Shown here: in pieces, positions 39,048 through 48,190 of the stretch
Position numbering within the stretch: the first letter of the stretch is position 1
Layout: every line of letters begins with the position of its first letter
Source of the DNA: Woeseiaceae bacterium
Lineage (GTDB): Bacteria; Pseudomonadota; Gammaproteobacteria; Steroidobacterales; Woeseiaceae
Direction of reading: 5' to 3'
Assembly: GCA_011772865.1 (NCBI GenBank)
Contig: WVYQ01000020.1
Coordinates: 141,298 to 205,297, forward strand
DNA length: 64,000 nt
Notes under the pieces: generated by a model
Told to the model about the DNA's origin: nothing
Databases searched by the model: none
The model's input: only the letters and a program-made list of their open reading frames with translations
Made by a program: the position numbers and the translations under genes

Positions 39048-39275
39048 ATGGCTGACCACACACTCGACGCAAAGGGATTGAACTGCCCGTTGCCGATCCT
39101 CAAGGCGCGTAAAGCGCTCAACGAGGTACCCGTTGGTGGGACCCTGGAAATCCTGGCGACTGACCCCGGGTCCGTGGCCGACTTCGAGGCGTTCTGCCGC
39201 CAGACCGGTCACGAGCTGGTCGAGCATTCGGTCGACGACAACGTTTACCGTTTCCTGCTCAAGAAAGCGGCTTAG
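39048..39275 (+). CDS. tusA: TusA sulfur carrier protein
   Basis: DHTLDAKGLNCPLPILKARKALNEVPVGGTLEILATDPGSVADFEAFCRQTGHEL; CPxP motif. Confidence 0.95.
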   Translation: MADHTLDAKGLNCPLPILKARKALNEVPVGGTLEILATDPGSVADFEAFCRQTGHELVEHSVDDNVYRFLLKKAA

Positions 39276-40069
39276 ACAACTTCCCGGGCCTCACTGACGA
39301 GGCCGGCCGAGCGGGATACTTGGTGCAACATATAGATGGGGCGGCCCTGAACGACTGACTCGTCGATACCCTTGCGAACATCAACTGCGATACTTGGCAT
39401 GATGCGCGCCTGGGTTCCCGCCCACATGCGTTCGATCGGCCAGTGCACATGCCCGCAAAGCAATCCGATGACCTGCGGCTGCCGCTGTACGATGTCTGCG
39501 AGAGCCTCGGCCTCTTCCGGATGGCGGTAGCCACCGACGTAATGATCGCCAACGTCGAAGGGCGGGTGATGAATGAAGAGCAGCGTCGGCCGGCCGGGCT
39601 GGTCATGGAGCGTCTTGTCGAGCCAGGACTGCCGTACTTCGCAAAAGCGGCCCTTGCGTTCGCTCGCCAACGTCGAATCGATGCCGACGAGGCGCGTATC
39701 GTAATCGTCGATCACATAGTGCAGGAAATCGCCCGTCGCGGGTAAATAAGCCAGGTCACTCAACGCGGCACGCATCGCGTCCTTATCGTCGCGGTTGCCC
39801 GGCACCGGGTAAAGCGGCGCCTCGAGCGGTGCCAGCAGTTCGCGCAAGAGCGCGTACTCTTCAGGCTGACCATGCTGCACCGTATCGCCGGTGAAAATCA
39901 CGGCGTCGGGCTGCCGGTAATTGATGTCGGCGACAGTGCGGCGCAGGCAGTCGGCCCGCAAACTCGCTGCGGGCTGGTCCGACTCTGGCGACAGTATGTG
40001 CGTGTCGCTGATCTGCGCAATGAGCACTAGTCGACGATGTGATAGACGGGCGCTTTCTCCAGCTCCCAT
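39272..40069 (-). CDS. Metallophosphoesterase, CpdA-like (start probably internal)
   Basis: LIAQISDTHI...VIFTGDTVQHGQPEEYALLRELLAPLEAPLYPVPGNRDD...LLFIHHPPFDVG...GLLCGHVHW. Confidence 0.88.
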   Translation of the reverse strand: MGAGESARLSHRRLVLIAQISDTHILSPESDQPAASLRADCLRRTVADINYRQPDAVIFTGDTVQHGQPEEYALLRELLAPLEAPLYPVPGNRDDKDAMRAALSDLAYLPATGDFLHYVIDDYDTRLVGIDSTLASERKGRFCEVRQSWLDKTLHDQPGRPTLLFIHHPPFDVGDHYVGGYRHPEEAEALADIVQRQPQVIGLLCGHVHWPIERMWAGTQARIMPSIAVDVRKGIDESVVQGRPIYMLHQVSRSAGLVSEAREVV

Positions 40070-41871
40070 TCACCCGTGTTCTTGTCGTACTGGGAAAGCG
40101 TAAAGCAATGCCAATCCTGGTCGTCGAGCTTCATGTGGTCGCCGCGATAGTAGTACCCGGGCCACCGTGTCTCCTTGCGGAACAGCGTGTGGTGCGTGAC
40201 CGATTCCGAGGCGCGCAGACGATGTTGCAGCTCCCATGCCCGCTGCAGCTGATGCAGGTCTTCGGCGCCGATGTTGTCCATGTCCTCCCGGAGCATATCC
40301 AGCAATTCGAGGCCTCTTGTCAGTAACGGTTCGTTCGTCATGTAACCGGTACTGATTCCGCCAACGTACTCGTCCATGATTTTCTCGAGACGCTGCAGGC
40401 CCTGTATCGGCGAGAAATAACTCGGCGAAACGGTGCCCGCGACGATCTCGTTGCGTCCCACTTCGTAGTTTTCGAGAGGCTGGAAGACTTTCTTTTTCAG
40501 CCCCTGGTACTCGTCCTCGCTGACCTGTGGCGCATCCTTGCCCATGTTCTTGATGTACCTGACCGCCGCCTTGGCGGCGATACGGCCTTCCGTGTAAGAG
40601 CCCGATGAGAATTTGTGGGCGGTGCCACCAATCGTATCACCGGCCCCGAACAGACCATCGACCGTCATCATGCGGTTGTAGCCCCACTGATACTCGTCAG
40701 GCGCGTAGTCTTCGGGTCCGCTCGCCCAGGCACCCGAACACGTAGCATGAGAACCCATGACGTAAGGTTCGGAGGTCGTCAGTTCGGGATTGACGTGCTT
40801 GGGATCGATATTCTGTGATGCCCACACAACGGCCTGGCCGATAGTCATGCCCAGGAAGTTCTCCCAGCCGATGGTTTCCTTGTGAGGATCCTGGAAGGCC
40901 TCTTTGGTCACCATTCGGATCGGCCCCCTCCCCGCCTTCAGTTCCTCGAGCAACGCATGGTTACGCAGGCAGGTCGGGACCGGGTGACGATCGACGTAGT
41001 CACCTACGAGCTCCTTCGTATGGTCGTACCATTTGGACTCGTACTCCTCGCCGTAGGCGTTCTCGGTGTACGTCTTCAGATGGAGGAAGTACGCACCGAC
41101 CGGGCCGTAGCCGTCCTTGAATCGCGTGAGGACGATGCGATTTTCCATCTGCGTCATCTTGGCGCCGACCTCGATCGGCAAGGCATACGCGGAAGCGCTG
41201 CTCCACGGGGCGTACCAGGTCCTGCCCATGCCCTCGCCGACCGCGCGTGGCTTGTAGATATGCGATGCGCCACCCGCGGCCACGATGACGGCTTTGGCAC
41301 GAAAAACATAGAAATCGCCGGTACGAACGTTGAAACCTACGGCGCCCGCAACCCGGTTTTCTTTCGTCTTGTCCATCAGCAGGTGGGTCACCATGATGCG
41401 GTTGTAGACCTCTGACGCAGCCTCGCGCGCGGCTTCGGCAACAATCGGCTTGTAGCTTTCGCCGTGAATCATGATCTGCCATTTGCCCTCGCGCTGGTAG
41501 CGGCCGGTCTCGGGATCGCGCATGATCGGCAGGCCCCACTCCTCGAACTTGTGGACGGTAGAGTCCACGTGGCGCGCGATGTCGTAGCCGAGATCCTCGC
41601 GAACGAGGCCCATGAGGTCATTGCGCGCATAGCGGACGTGATCCTCGGGCTGATTCTCGTCCCACTGCATGCCCATATAGCAGTTGATGGCATACAGACC
41701 CTGGGCTACGGCTCCGCTGCGTTCGATGTTGGCTTTCTCGACGCAAACGATCTTGAGGTCGCGACCCCAGTGCCGGGCTTCGTAGGTCGCGCCGCAACCG
41801 GCCATGCCACCGCCGATGACGAGAACGTCGGAATCTACAAATTTTGTCTTTCTACGTGAGAACAGTCCCAT
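40027..41871 (-). CDS. aprA: Adenylylsulfate (APS) reductase alpha subunit
   Basis: VLVIGGGMAGCGATYEARHWGRDLKIVCVEKANIERSGAVAQGLYAINCYMG...; operonic with aprB and aprM. Confidence 0.95.
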   Translation of the reverse strand: MGLFSRRKTKFVDSDVLVIGGGMAGCGATYEARHWGRDLKIVCVEKANIERSGAVAQGLYAINCYMGMQWDENQPEDHVRYARNDLMGLVREDLGYDIARHVDSTVHKFEEWGLPIMRDPETGRYQREGKWQIMIHGESYKPIVAEAAREAASEVYNRIMVTHLLMDKTKENRVAGAVGFNVRTGDFYVFRAKAVIVAAGGASHIYKPRAVGEGMGRTWYAPWSSASAYALPIEVGAKMTQMENRIVLTRFKDGYGPVGAYFLHLKTYTENAYGEEYESKWYDHTKELVGDYVDRHPVPTCLRNHALLEELKAGRGPIRMVTKEAFQDPHKETIGWENFLGMTIGQAVVWASQNIDPKHVNPELTTSEPYVMGSHATCSGAWASGPEDYAPDEYQWGYNRMMTVDGLFGAGDTIGGTAHKFSSGSYTEGRIAAKAAVRYIKNMGKDAPQVSEDEYQGLKKKVFQPLENYEVGRNEIVAGTVSPSYFSPIQGLQRLEKIMDEYVGGISTGYMTNEPLLTRGLELLDMLREDMDNIGAEDLHQLQRAWELQHRLRASESVTHHTLFRKETRWPGYYYRGDHMKLDDQDWHCFTLSQYDKNTGEWELEKAPVYHIVD

Positions 41872-42335
41872 TAGACCACTCCCTTCTTGAGTTGGTCCGG
41901 ATTCAACGCGGGCAAGCCGCCTTCAATGTTCAGTGCGTCGGGTTCGTGGGCAAGCACCTGGCTCATCAGGTCCTCGTCACTGGGCGGCGGCAACTCGGCC
42001 GGCGAAGGAATCGTTCCCCAATCCGTCGTGCGTATTGGCGAGACGAAGTCCTTTTCATGACCGTTCCTGAAGATGATCTTCCAGGAGATCGTGCCTTTCT
42101 CTGGCTCACGCAGTACGCGCACGCTGTGACCGAGCGGTGCGAAATCAGCATAACCGCGGGCGTCAATCGCGTTCTGGGGGCACGCCTTGACACACGAATA
42201 GCATTCCCAGCACATGTTCGGTTCGATGTTGAGTGCACGCCGATAGGTCTTGTCGATGTGCATGATGTCGGACGGACAGATATCGACGCAGTGTCCACAG
42301 CCGTCGCAACGAGTCATATATACGAAAGTAGGCAT
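41871..42335 (-). CDS. aprB: APS reductase beta subunit (2x[4Fe-4S])
   Basis: MPTFVYMTRCDGCGHCVDICPSDIMHIDKTYRRALNIEPNMCWECYSCVKACPQNAIDARGYADFAPLGHS. Confidence 0.95.
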   Translation of the reverse strand: MPTFVYMTRCDGCGHCVDICPSDIMHIDKTYRRALNIEPNMCWECYSCVKACPQNAIDARGYADFAPLGHSVRVLREPEKGTISWKIIFRNGHEKDFVSPIRTTDWGTIPSPAELPPPSDEDLMSQVLAHEPDALNIEGGLPALNPDQLKKGVV

Positions 42336-42349
42336 AAATTCCGTCCTTC

Positions 42350-43132
42350 TCAGTAGTTACGCGACGAATGGGTGACTTTGCTGAACTTCGCGGGTTCGTC
42401 TGCAGGTGCTGGCAAATTGGATCTTGTGCCGTTAGCGGCCGACAGGCGCTTCTCGAACGCCGCGGCGGGCTTGAAGAACATGTGGGCAAACTTCGACCAG
42501 GGCACGGAGCTGAACAGGATCGTGGTAAAGATGACATACAGCCAGAATGCGATCATGGTCCAGTCGTGCCCCTTCGCCTGAAGGTATCCCCAGACCAGCG
42601 CGAACGTTGCGCTGCCGAGCAACGACAGAATGAACAGGTCCGCCTTCATGAGCCGAAACGGTGAGCCACCCTCGGCCGAGACATCGGCACGAATGAAGAA
42701 CCAGAACCAGTAGCCGCCGACGCACACCATCGCCGCGCCCAGCCACCACAATTGCGGCCAGATCGCCGGCGTCACGAGGTCGCTGGTCGGATAGCGGAAT
42801 ACCATCACCACGGTCGCGAGAGCGAAGAAAATGAATCCGTACATGCCGAGGAGATGTGCGATACGGCGCTTCTGATTGCAAAACTCGCCTGAGACCGCGA
42901 CATCGACGACCGCGGTCTTGATCGCCATGGAGAGCATCTCTGCGCCACCGACTTTTGTGCCCGCAGCCTTCGATTTCCGCATGTTCTCGCGAAAATACCT
43001 GGCGCTCTTTTTATGCAGTACATCGTAGATCGTGCCCAGTGCAACCAGGACGATCATCACGATGATGTAGGTCTGCATAATGGCGGGCGAGATGAACGCC
43101 GAGACTTCGGCGAACGGATTGGTTGCAAACAT
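42350..43132 (-). CDS. aprM: APS reductase membrane anchor AprM
   Basis: Multi-TM, FCNQKRRIAHLLGMYGFIFFALATVVMVFRYP; directly upstream of aprBA. Confidence 0.87.
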   Translation of the reverse strand: MFATNPFAEVSAFISPAIMQTYIIVMIVLVALGTIYDVLHKKSARYFRENMRKSKAAGTKVGGAEMLSMAIKTAVVDVAVSGEFCNQKRRIAHLLGMYGFIFFALATVVMVFRYPTSDLVTPAIWPQLWWLGAAMVCVGGYWFWFFIRADVSAEGGSPFRLMKADLFILSLLGSATFALVWGYLQAKGHDWTMIAFWLYVIFTTILFSSVPWSKFAHMFFKPAAAFEKRLSAANGTRSNLPAPADEPAKFSKVTHSSRNY

Positions 43133-43170
43133 TAAATGTCCCCAATGCGAAAAAAGCTGCAGATTATCTT

Positions 43171-43186
43171 ATTAGAATTTGCTAAT
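43171..43186. promoter_or_regulatory. ATTAG-aatttg-CTAAT; candidate operator upstream of aprMBA
   Basis: Perfect 5-bp arms with 6-nt spacer, about 40 bp before aprM. Confidence 0.6.
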
Positions 43187-43226
43187 TCTTATACGGCGTA
43201 AAGGACCTCACTGTCAATCCGATAAA

Positions 43227-44405
43227 TTACTGACGCCCCTCGCTGTCGTAATATTCCCGCAGCACGGCGACTACCTCGGGACGGCTGAATTCCGGCGGGA
43301 TTTCCTCACCGTTGGCGAACATCTCGCGCAGTCGCGTGCCTGAAATTGCGAGCCGGTCGTTCTGTTCATGCGGACAGGTCTTGCTCGTTGCCATGCCATT
43401 GCACTTGTAGCAATAAAACGTGATGTCGATCTTCAGCGGCTGCGTATGCATGCTGCCGGGTGGCAGCGTGTCAAAAATGTGGTGCGCGTCGTGCGGTCCG
43501 TAATAGTCGCCGACGCCGGCGTGATCGCGCCCGACGACGAGGTGCGAACAGCCGAAGTTCTGCCGGAAGACGGCATGCAGCAATGCCTCACGGGGACCTG
43601 CGTAACGCATCTCGATGGGATAACCGGCCTGCAGGACGGTGCCCTCCACGAAATAGTGCTTCGCAAGAGCATCGATTGCCTTGACCCGCACGTCGGCCGG
43701 AATGTCGCCGGGCTTCAGCGCGCCCAGCACCTGGTGAATCAAGACGCCGTCGCAGACCTCGATGGCGATCTTTGCCAGGTACTCGTGGCTGCGATGCATC
43801 GGGTTTCTTGTCTGGAACGCGGCTACATTCGACCAGCCTTTCTCCAGGAACATCGCCCGGGTCTCTGCCGGGCGGTGATAAAGCCCGGCATAGGTTTGCG
43901 GAAAGTGGCCTTCCGAAAACGTGCGCACCGGACCAGCGAGATTGACAGGTCCCTGGCTCATGACTTTGTCAACGCCGGGATGGGCGACATCCGTCGTGCG
44001 GAACACGTGTGAGCATTCGAAACCGGTATCGGCCGAGTATTTTTCCTCGACGGTGAGAATGCCGAGCAATTCGTCCGTATCGCCGGCAGCCAAGGCGACG
44101 TCTTCACCGAGGCCGATGCTGTCGCCGAGTTCCTGTGTGCAGGACAACGTGATCGGAATAGGCCAGAAAAGTCCCCCGGCCAGTTTCATATTTTCGCAGC
44201 AGCCACGCCAGTCGGCCTCACCCATGAAGCCATCGAGCGGCGTATAAGCACCCATGCCGAGCATGAGCAGGTCGGAGACCTCCCGGGTCGTCATCGCTAC
44301 CTTTTTCAGACTTGCGGCCCGCTCGAGGTCTTCTGCTCTTTCGGATTCGGGTAATAGCAGCGGGTGCAGCGAATCGGAGCCGTGAGGAGGAACGAGATTG
44401 GGCAT
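43227..44405 (-). CDS. sat: Sulfate adenylyltransferase (ATP sulfurylase)
   Basis: [41 protein letters not shown]...[15 protein letters not shown]...[25 protein letters not shown]. Confidence 0.96.
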   Translation of the reverse strand: MPNLVPPHGSDSLHPLLLPESERAEDLERAASLKKVAMTTREVSDLLMLGMGAYTPLDGFMGEADWRGCCENMKLAGGLFWPIPITLSCTQELGDSIGLGEDVALAAGDTDELLGILTVEEKYSADTGFECSHVFRTTDVAHPGVDKVMSQGPVNLAGPVRTFSEGHFPQTYAGLYHRPAETRAMFLEKGWSNVAAFQTRNPMHRSHEYLAKIAIEVCDGVLIHQVLGALKPGDIPADVRVKAIDALAKHYFVEGTVLQAGYPIEMRYAGPREALLHAVFRQNFGCSHLVVGRDHAGVGDYYGPHDAHHIFDTLPPGSMHTQPLKIDITFYCYKCNGMATSKTCPHEQNDRLAISGTRLREMFANGEEIPPEFSRPEVVAVLREYYDSEGRQ

Positions 44406-44411
44406 ACGTGG

Positions 44412-45404
44412 CTACCTGATCAGGGCGACGCCGCCAATGACAAGCGCGGCGAGCAAGAGAGTTTGAATGACCATTACGCCGACCGGCGCCGGCCCGACGT
44501 CGGCCAGCGCTTTCAGCGACGTTTTGACGCCGAGTGCCGCGACCGCGGTCAGCAGGCACCAGCTCGAGAACGGCGTCAGCACAGACTGTGCGGTTGAAGG
44601 AACCCAGCCCATGCTGTTGACAATAACAAGAACGACGAATGCAATCAGGAACCACGGCAGCAGCGGCCGCCTGTCCGGCGATTCGGCACGGCTGCGGTGA
44701 GTGATCAGCGAGATCGTGATAACGACGGGCACCAGGCAGGCCACGCGGATGAGTTTCACGAGCGTGGAAATTTCACCCGTCTGATCAGAAATGATGTACC
44801 CGGCGCCAACGACCTGTGCGACATCATGAATCGTCGCGCCGAGAAACACACCCGCGGTGGCGTTGTCGTACTGCAGGTAGGTCGCGAACACCGGGTAAAT
44901 GACCATCGCAGCCGTGCTCAAGGCCGTGACGCCGGCAACCGTTATGATCGTGTTGCGCTCATGATCTTTGTGCGTCGGCAGCACCGACGAGATTGCAAGG
45001 GCGGCAGAGGCGCCGCAAATGGCAACTGCGCCTGCGGACAGGACAGACTGGTCGCCCTTCAGACCGAAGGCTCGTCCGACGAGCCCGCCGGCGAGAATGG
45101 TGACGACGACACTCACGACGATCAGGCCCACAACGGGCCAACCGAGATCCATCACCTCGGTCGTCGTAATGCGTAAACCGAGCAGCGCGACGCCAATACG
45201 CAGAATGTTGCGGCTTGCGATATATATGCCGCGCGCGAAACGCTCGTCCTCCGTAAGAAAGTTGAACGCCATCCCGAACAACAAGGCATACAACATTGCC
45301 GGACCGCCGAGCTGGTCGCTGACAAACCTGACAGCGAGGGCGATGGTTGCAGCCAGAAGCAGGCCGGGTCCTGCATCCCGCAGCCTGTCACGCAAATCGG
45401 TCAC
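44412..45404 (-). CDS. YeiH/UPF0324 family membrane protein (putative sulfate exporter)
   Basis: GGPAMLYALLFGMAFNFLTEDERFARGIYIASRNILRIGVALLGLRITT...AICGASAALAISSVLP...GATIHDVAQVVGAGY. Confidence 0.88.
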   Translation of the reverse strand: MTDLRDRLRDAGPGLLLAATIALAVRFVSDQLGGPAMLYALLFGMAFNFLTEDERFARGIYIASRNILRIGVALLGLRITTTEVMDLGWPVVGLIVVSVVVTILAGGLVGRAFGLKGDQSVLSAGAVAICGASAALAISSVLPTHKDHERNTIITVAGVTALSTAAMVIYPVFATYLQYDNATAGVFLGATIHDVAQVVGAGYIISDQTGEISTLVKLIRVACLVPVVITISLITHRSRAESPDRRPLLPWFLIAFVVLVIVNSMGWVPSTAQSVLTPFSSWCLLTAVAALGVKTSLKALADVGPAPVGVMVIQTLLLAALVIGGVALIR

Positions 45405-45448
45405 CTGAAGCCCCAGTTGTTGCGCCAGCGAGCGCCGGCAGAGTACAA

Positions 45449-45464
45449 ATTAGTATATTATAAT
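45449..45464. promoter_or_regulatory. ATTAG-tatatt-ATAAT; candidate operator overlapping a TATAAT element, in divergent yeiH/sorA intergenic
   Basis: 9/10 match to ATTAG-N6-CTAAT; TATAAT at 45459-45464. Confidence 0.5.
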
Positions 45465-45512
45465 TTCTAAATATACAGGAAACATGTCGATGCTTAACAG
45501 GCGGATTACCCG

Positions 45513-46829
45513 GTGAAAAACAATCAACGCGGCATTCATGAAATGTATGCTGAAAACCCGGTCACGGCCGACGAACTCATCTGGGGACGGAAGGTCGACC
45601 CCCTCACTCGCCGTGGCTTCCTGAAGAACAGCGGGTTGGTCGCGATGTCTGCGGCGCTCGGCGCATCAATCCCGTTTGCGCACCTGATGCCCGGCGGGCT
45701 GATACCTGCTGCTCTCGCACAGTCCGGCGAGGGTTTCACGATTCCGGGAAAAGAAGGCTTGATCATCCTCAATGACCGGCCCGTCAATGCCGAGACTCCG
45801 GCGCATCTGCTCGACGACGAAGTCACGCCGGGTAAATATCTCTTCGTTCGTAACAACGGCACGCCGCCTGTAACCACGAACATCGATCCCGACGCCTGGG
45901 CGCTGGAGATTGCCGGCGAGTCAGCGGCGCGACCGCTGACGTTGACGATCGCCGAACTCAAAGAGAAGTTCGAGCACCACACCTACCAGCTGCAGCTCGA
46001 GTGCGGCGGCAACGGCCGCAGGGAATTCGTTCCGCCCGCCGCCGGCAACCAGTGGTCGGTCGGCGCCGTAGGGTGCCCTGAATGGACCGGCGTGCGGCTC
46101 AGGGATGTACTCGAGGAAGTCGGCATTAAAGATGATGCTGTCTACGTGGCCTACTACGGTGCCGACACCCATGCGAGCGGTGATCCGACCAAGGTGCCGA
46201 TCTCGAGGGGCGTGCCGATGCACAAGGCGCTCGAGGATGAAGCGCTGATCGCCTGGGCGATGAATGGCGAAGACATCCCGCCAATGAACGGCTACCCGCT
46301 GCGACTCGTGATCAGCGGCTGGCCCGGTTCGGTTGCCGGCAAGTGGCTGAAGAAACTCGTCGTGCGCAACATCGTCCACGACGGGCCGAAGATGACGGGT
46401 ACCTCGTACCGCGTGCCGTGCAAACCCGTCGCTCCCGGCAGCGTGGTGCCCGACAACGAGATGTGCATTATCGAGTCAATGCCCGTCAAATCACTCGTGA
46501 CCTTCCCTCGCTCCGGCATCGAACACGCACTCGGGGAAGCACTCGCCGTGCGTGGCCACGCCTGGGCTGGCGACAACGCCGTCGGTGCCATGCATGTCTC
46601 GATCGACTTCGGCGCGACGTGGCAGGAAGCCGACCTCAAAGCCCCGCGCAACCGCTATGCATGGCAGCGTTGGAACGCCAGGCTCGAGTTCCCGGAAACC
46701 GGCTATTACGAAATCTGGGCGCGGGCGACGGACGACGTCGGCCGCTCGCAGCCGATGGTGCTGCCCGGCTGGAACCCGAAGGGTTACCTCAACAACGCCT
46801 GCCATCGAATCGCAGTACAGGTGATCTGA
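45513..46829 (+). CDS. Tat-exported sulfite:acceptor oxidoreductase, molybdopterin subunit (SorA/SorT-like)
   Basis: Tat signal LTRRGFLKNSGLVAMSAALGASIPFA; LQLECGGNGRREFVP (Moco Cys), NGYPLRLVISGWPGSVAGKWLKKLVV, sulfite oxidase dimerisation domain. Confidence 0.9.
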   Translation: MKNNQRGIHEMYAENPVTADELIWGRKVDPLTRRGFLKNSGLVAMSAALGASIPFAHLMPGGLIPAALAQSGEGFTIPGKEGLIILNDRPVNAETPAHLLDDEVTPGKYLFVRNNGTPPVTTNIDPDAWALEIAGESAARPLTLTIAELKEKFEHHTYQLQLECGGNGRREFVPPAAGNQWSVGAVGCPEWTGVRLRDVLEEVGIKDDAVYVAYYGADTHASGDPTKVPISRGVPMHKALEDEALIAWAMNGEDIPPMNGYPLRLVISGWPGSVAGKWLKKLVVRNIVHDGPKMTGTSYRVPCKPVAPGSVVPDNEMCIIESMPVKSLVTFPRSGIEHALGEALAVRGHAWAGDNAVGAMHVSIDFGATWQEADLKAPRNRYAWQRWNARLEFPETGYYEIWARATDDVGRSQPMVLPGWNPKGYLNNACHRIAVQVI

Positions 46830-47227
46830 TGTTGCGACTGCTCCTGATCATGATCGCGCTGCTTGCCGCGCCTGCCGCGGCGCAGGATATTCCGGTCGAT
46901 CCGTTCTCGGGACTGAAGATGACGGGCGACTGGCAGATCGTGATGGGCAATTGCATCGCCTGCCACTCGCCCAAACTGATCACCCAACAACGCGGCACCC
47001 GTGACCAGTGGCTGCAGATGATTCGCTGGATGCAGGAAAAGCAGAACCTGTGGCAATTCCAGCCCGAGGTCGAAGACAAGATCCTGACGTACCTTGCGGA
47101 AAATTATCCACCGCGTGAAGATCAGCGACGCGCAGCGGTTCCGCCGCACCTGATGCCGCCGAATCCCTACGCACCGCCGACCCAGCAACCAAACCGGGAG
47201 ACAGACAATGCTGGTCAATCCCTCTGA
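46829..47227 (+). CDS. Small periplasmic c-type cytochrome (SorB-like)
   Basis: Signal peptide MLRLLLIMIALLAAPAAAQ; single CIACH heme motif; ATGA overlap with upstream gene. Confidence 0.85.
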   Translation: MLRLLLIMIALLAAPAAAQDIPVDPFSGLKMTGDWQIVMGNCIACHSPKLITQQRGTRDQWLQMIRWMQEKQNLWQFQPEVEDKILTYLAENYPPREDQRRAAVPPHLMPPNPYAPPTQQPNRETDNAGQSL

Positions 47228-47597
47228 CCTTGTCGCGCAGGCAAAAGCAACAATCCGGGAATGTTCGGTAGTAGACGTGCACGACTGCATCGGCGCCGAC
47301 ACGATTTTCATCGATATCCGTGAAGCCGCGGAGTATCAGCGCGGCCACATCCCGGGCGCCGTGCACCTCCCGCGCGGCCTGCTCGAGTTCGAGTTGCACA
47401 GTCTGGTCGATCGCTGCCGCAAGGACATGAACGTTCCCCCCGAAGAGCAACCGATTGTCCTTTACTGCGGTACCGGAGGTCGGTCGGCATTTGCCGCGGT
47501 TACTGCGGAAGCGCTCGGCTACAAGAATGTGAAGTCGATGTCAGGCGGTATTGTTGCCTGGGCCGAGGCGCGGCATCCGATCGATTTTCCTGAATAG
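47208..47597 (+). CDS. Rhodanese-domain sulfurtransferase
   Basis: DTIFIDIREAAEYQRGHIPGAVHLPRGLLEF...IVLYCGTGGRSAFAA; active-site Cys. Confidence 0.92.
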   Translation: MLVNPSDLVAQAKATIRECSVVDVHDCIGADTIFIDIREAAEYQRGHIPGAVHLPRGLLEFELHSLVDRCRKDMNVPPEEQPIVLYCGTGGRSAFAAVTAEALGYKNVKSMSGGIVAWAEARHPIDFPE

Positions 47598-47619
47598 ATA
47601 GCGATCAATCCACCTGGTG

Positions 47620-47702
47620 GACAGGGCGCTCATACTGTTTGATCTCGGCGGCGTCCTGGCCGACCTGGGGAATCCACCGTTGCAGATGGGACTGGAATGG
47701 AC
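47620..47702 (+). pseudogene. Possible remnant of a HAD-superfamily hydrolase N-terminus
   Basis: VDRALILFDLGGVLADLGNPPLQMGLEW, HAD motif I-like, then the frame runs antisense through the thioesterase. Confidence 0.5.
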
Positions 47703-47707
47703 TCGAG

Positions 47708-48178
47708 TCAGTCCTCAGGGCTTGCGGGATCACGCGCCGGGAAAAGTAGGCAGGTCGCCGAGCCCTTGGCCAGAACGACCCCTCGGTCGTCGTAGATTAC
47801 GCCGTCAGACTGGCCAACCTGCTTGCCGACGCGAACGACCTTGCCCTCGGCGCGCACGTGACCGGTCTTGATCGTTATCGAGCGTACAAAATCGATCTTG
47901 ACTTCCACGATCGTGAAACCGGTCCCCGGCGGCAGCGTGGAGTGAACCGCCGATCCCATGCACGAGTCGAGTAGCGCCGCCGGCCAGGCTCCGTGAATGG
48001 TGCCGTTGGGATTACAGTAATCAGGGCCTGTCGTGCCCTCGATAACGGCACGGCCCTCCTCGACCTCGGTGAGGCGGAAGTCGAGTGTATGCGCCATGCT
48101 GGGATGGTCGATGCGCCCGTCGGAGATCGCGGTCAGAACTTCCAGACCGCTCATTCCCTTGATCTCTTCGGGCGACAC
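47708..48178 (-). CDS. PaaI-type hotdog thioesterase
   Basis: GTTGPDYCNPNGTIHGAWPAALLDSCMGSAVHSTLPPGTGFTIVEVKIDFVRSI. Confidence 0.88.
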   Translation of the reverse strand: MSPEEIKGMSGLEVLTAISDGRIDHPSMAHTLDFRLTEVEEGRAVIEGTTGPDYCNPNGTIHGAWPAALLDSCMGSAVHSTLPPGTGFTIVEVKIDFVRSITIKTGHVRAEGKVVRVGKQVGQSDGVIYDDRGVVLAKGSATCLLFPARDPASPED

Positions 48179-48190
48179 CGGCGGCGAGTC

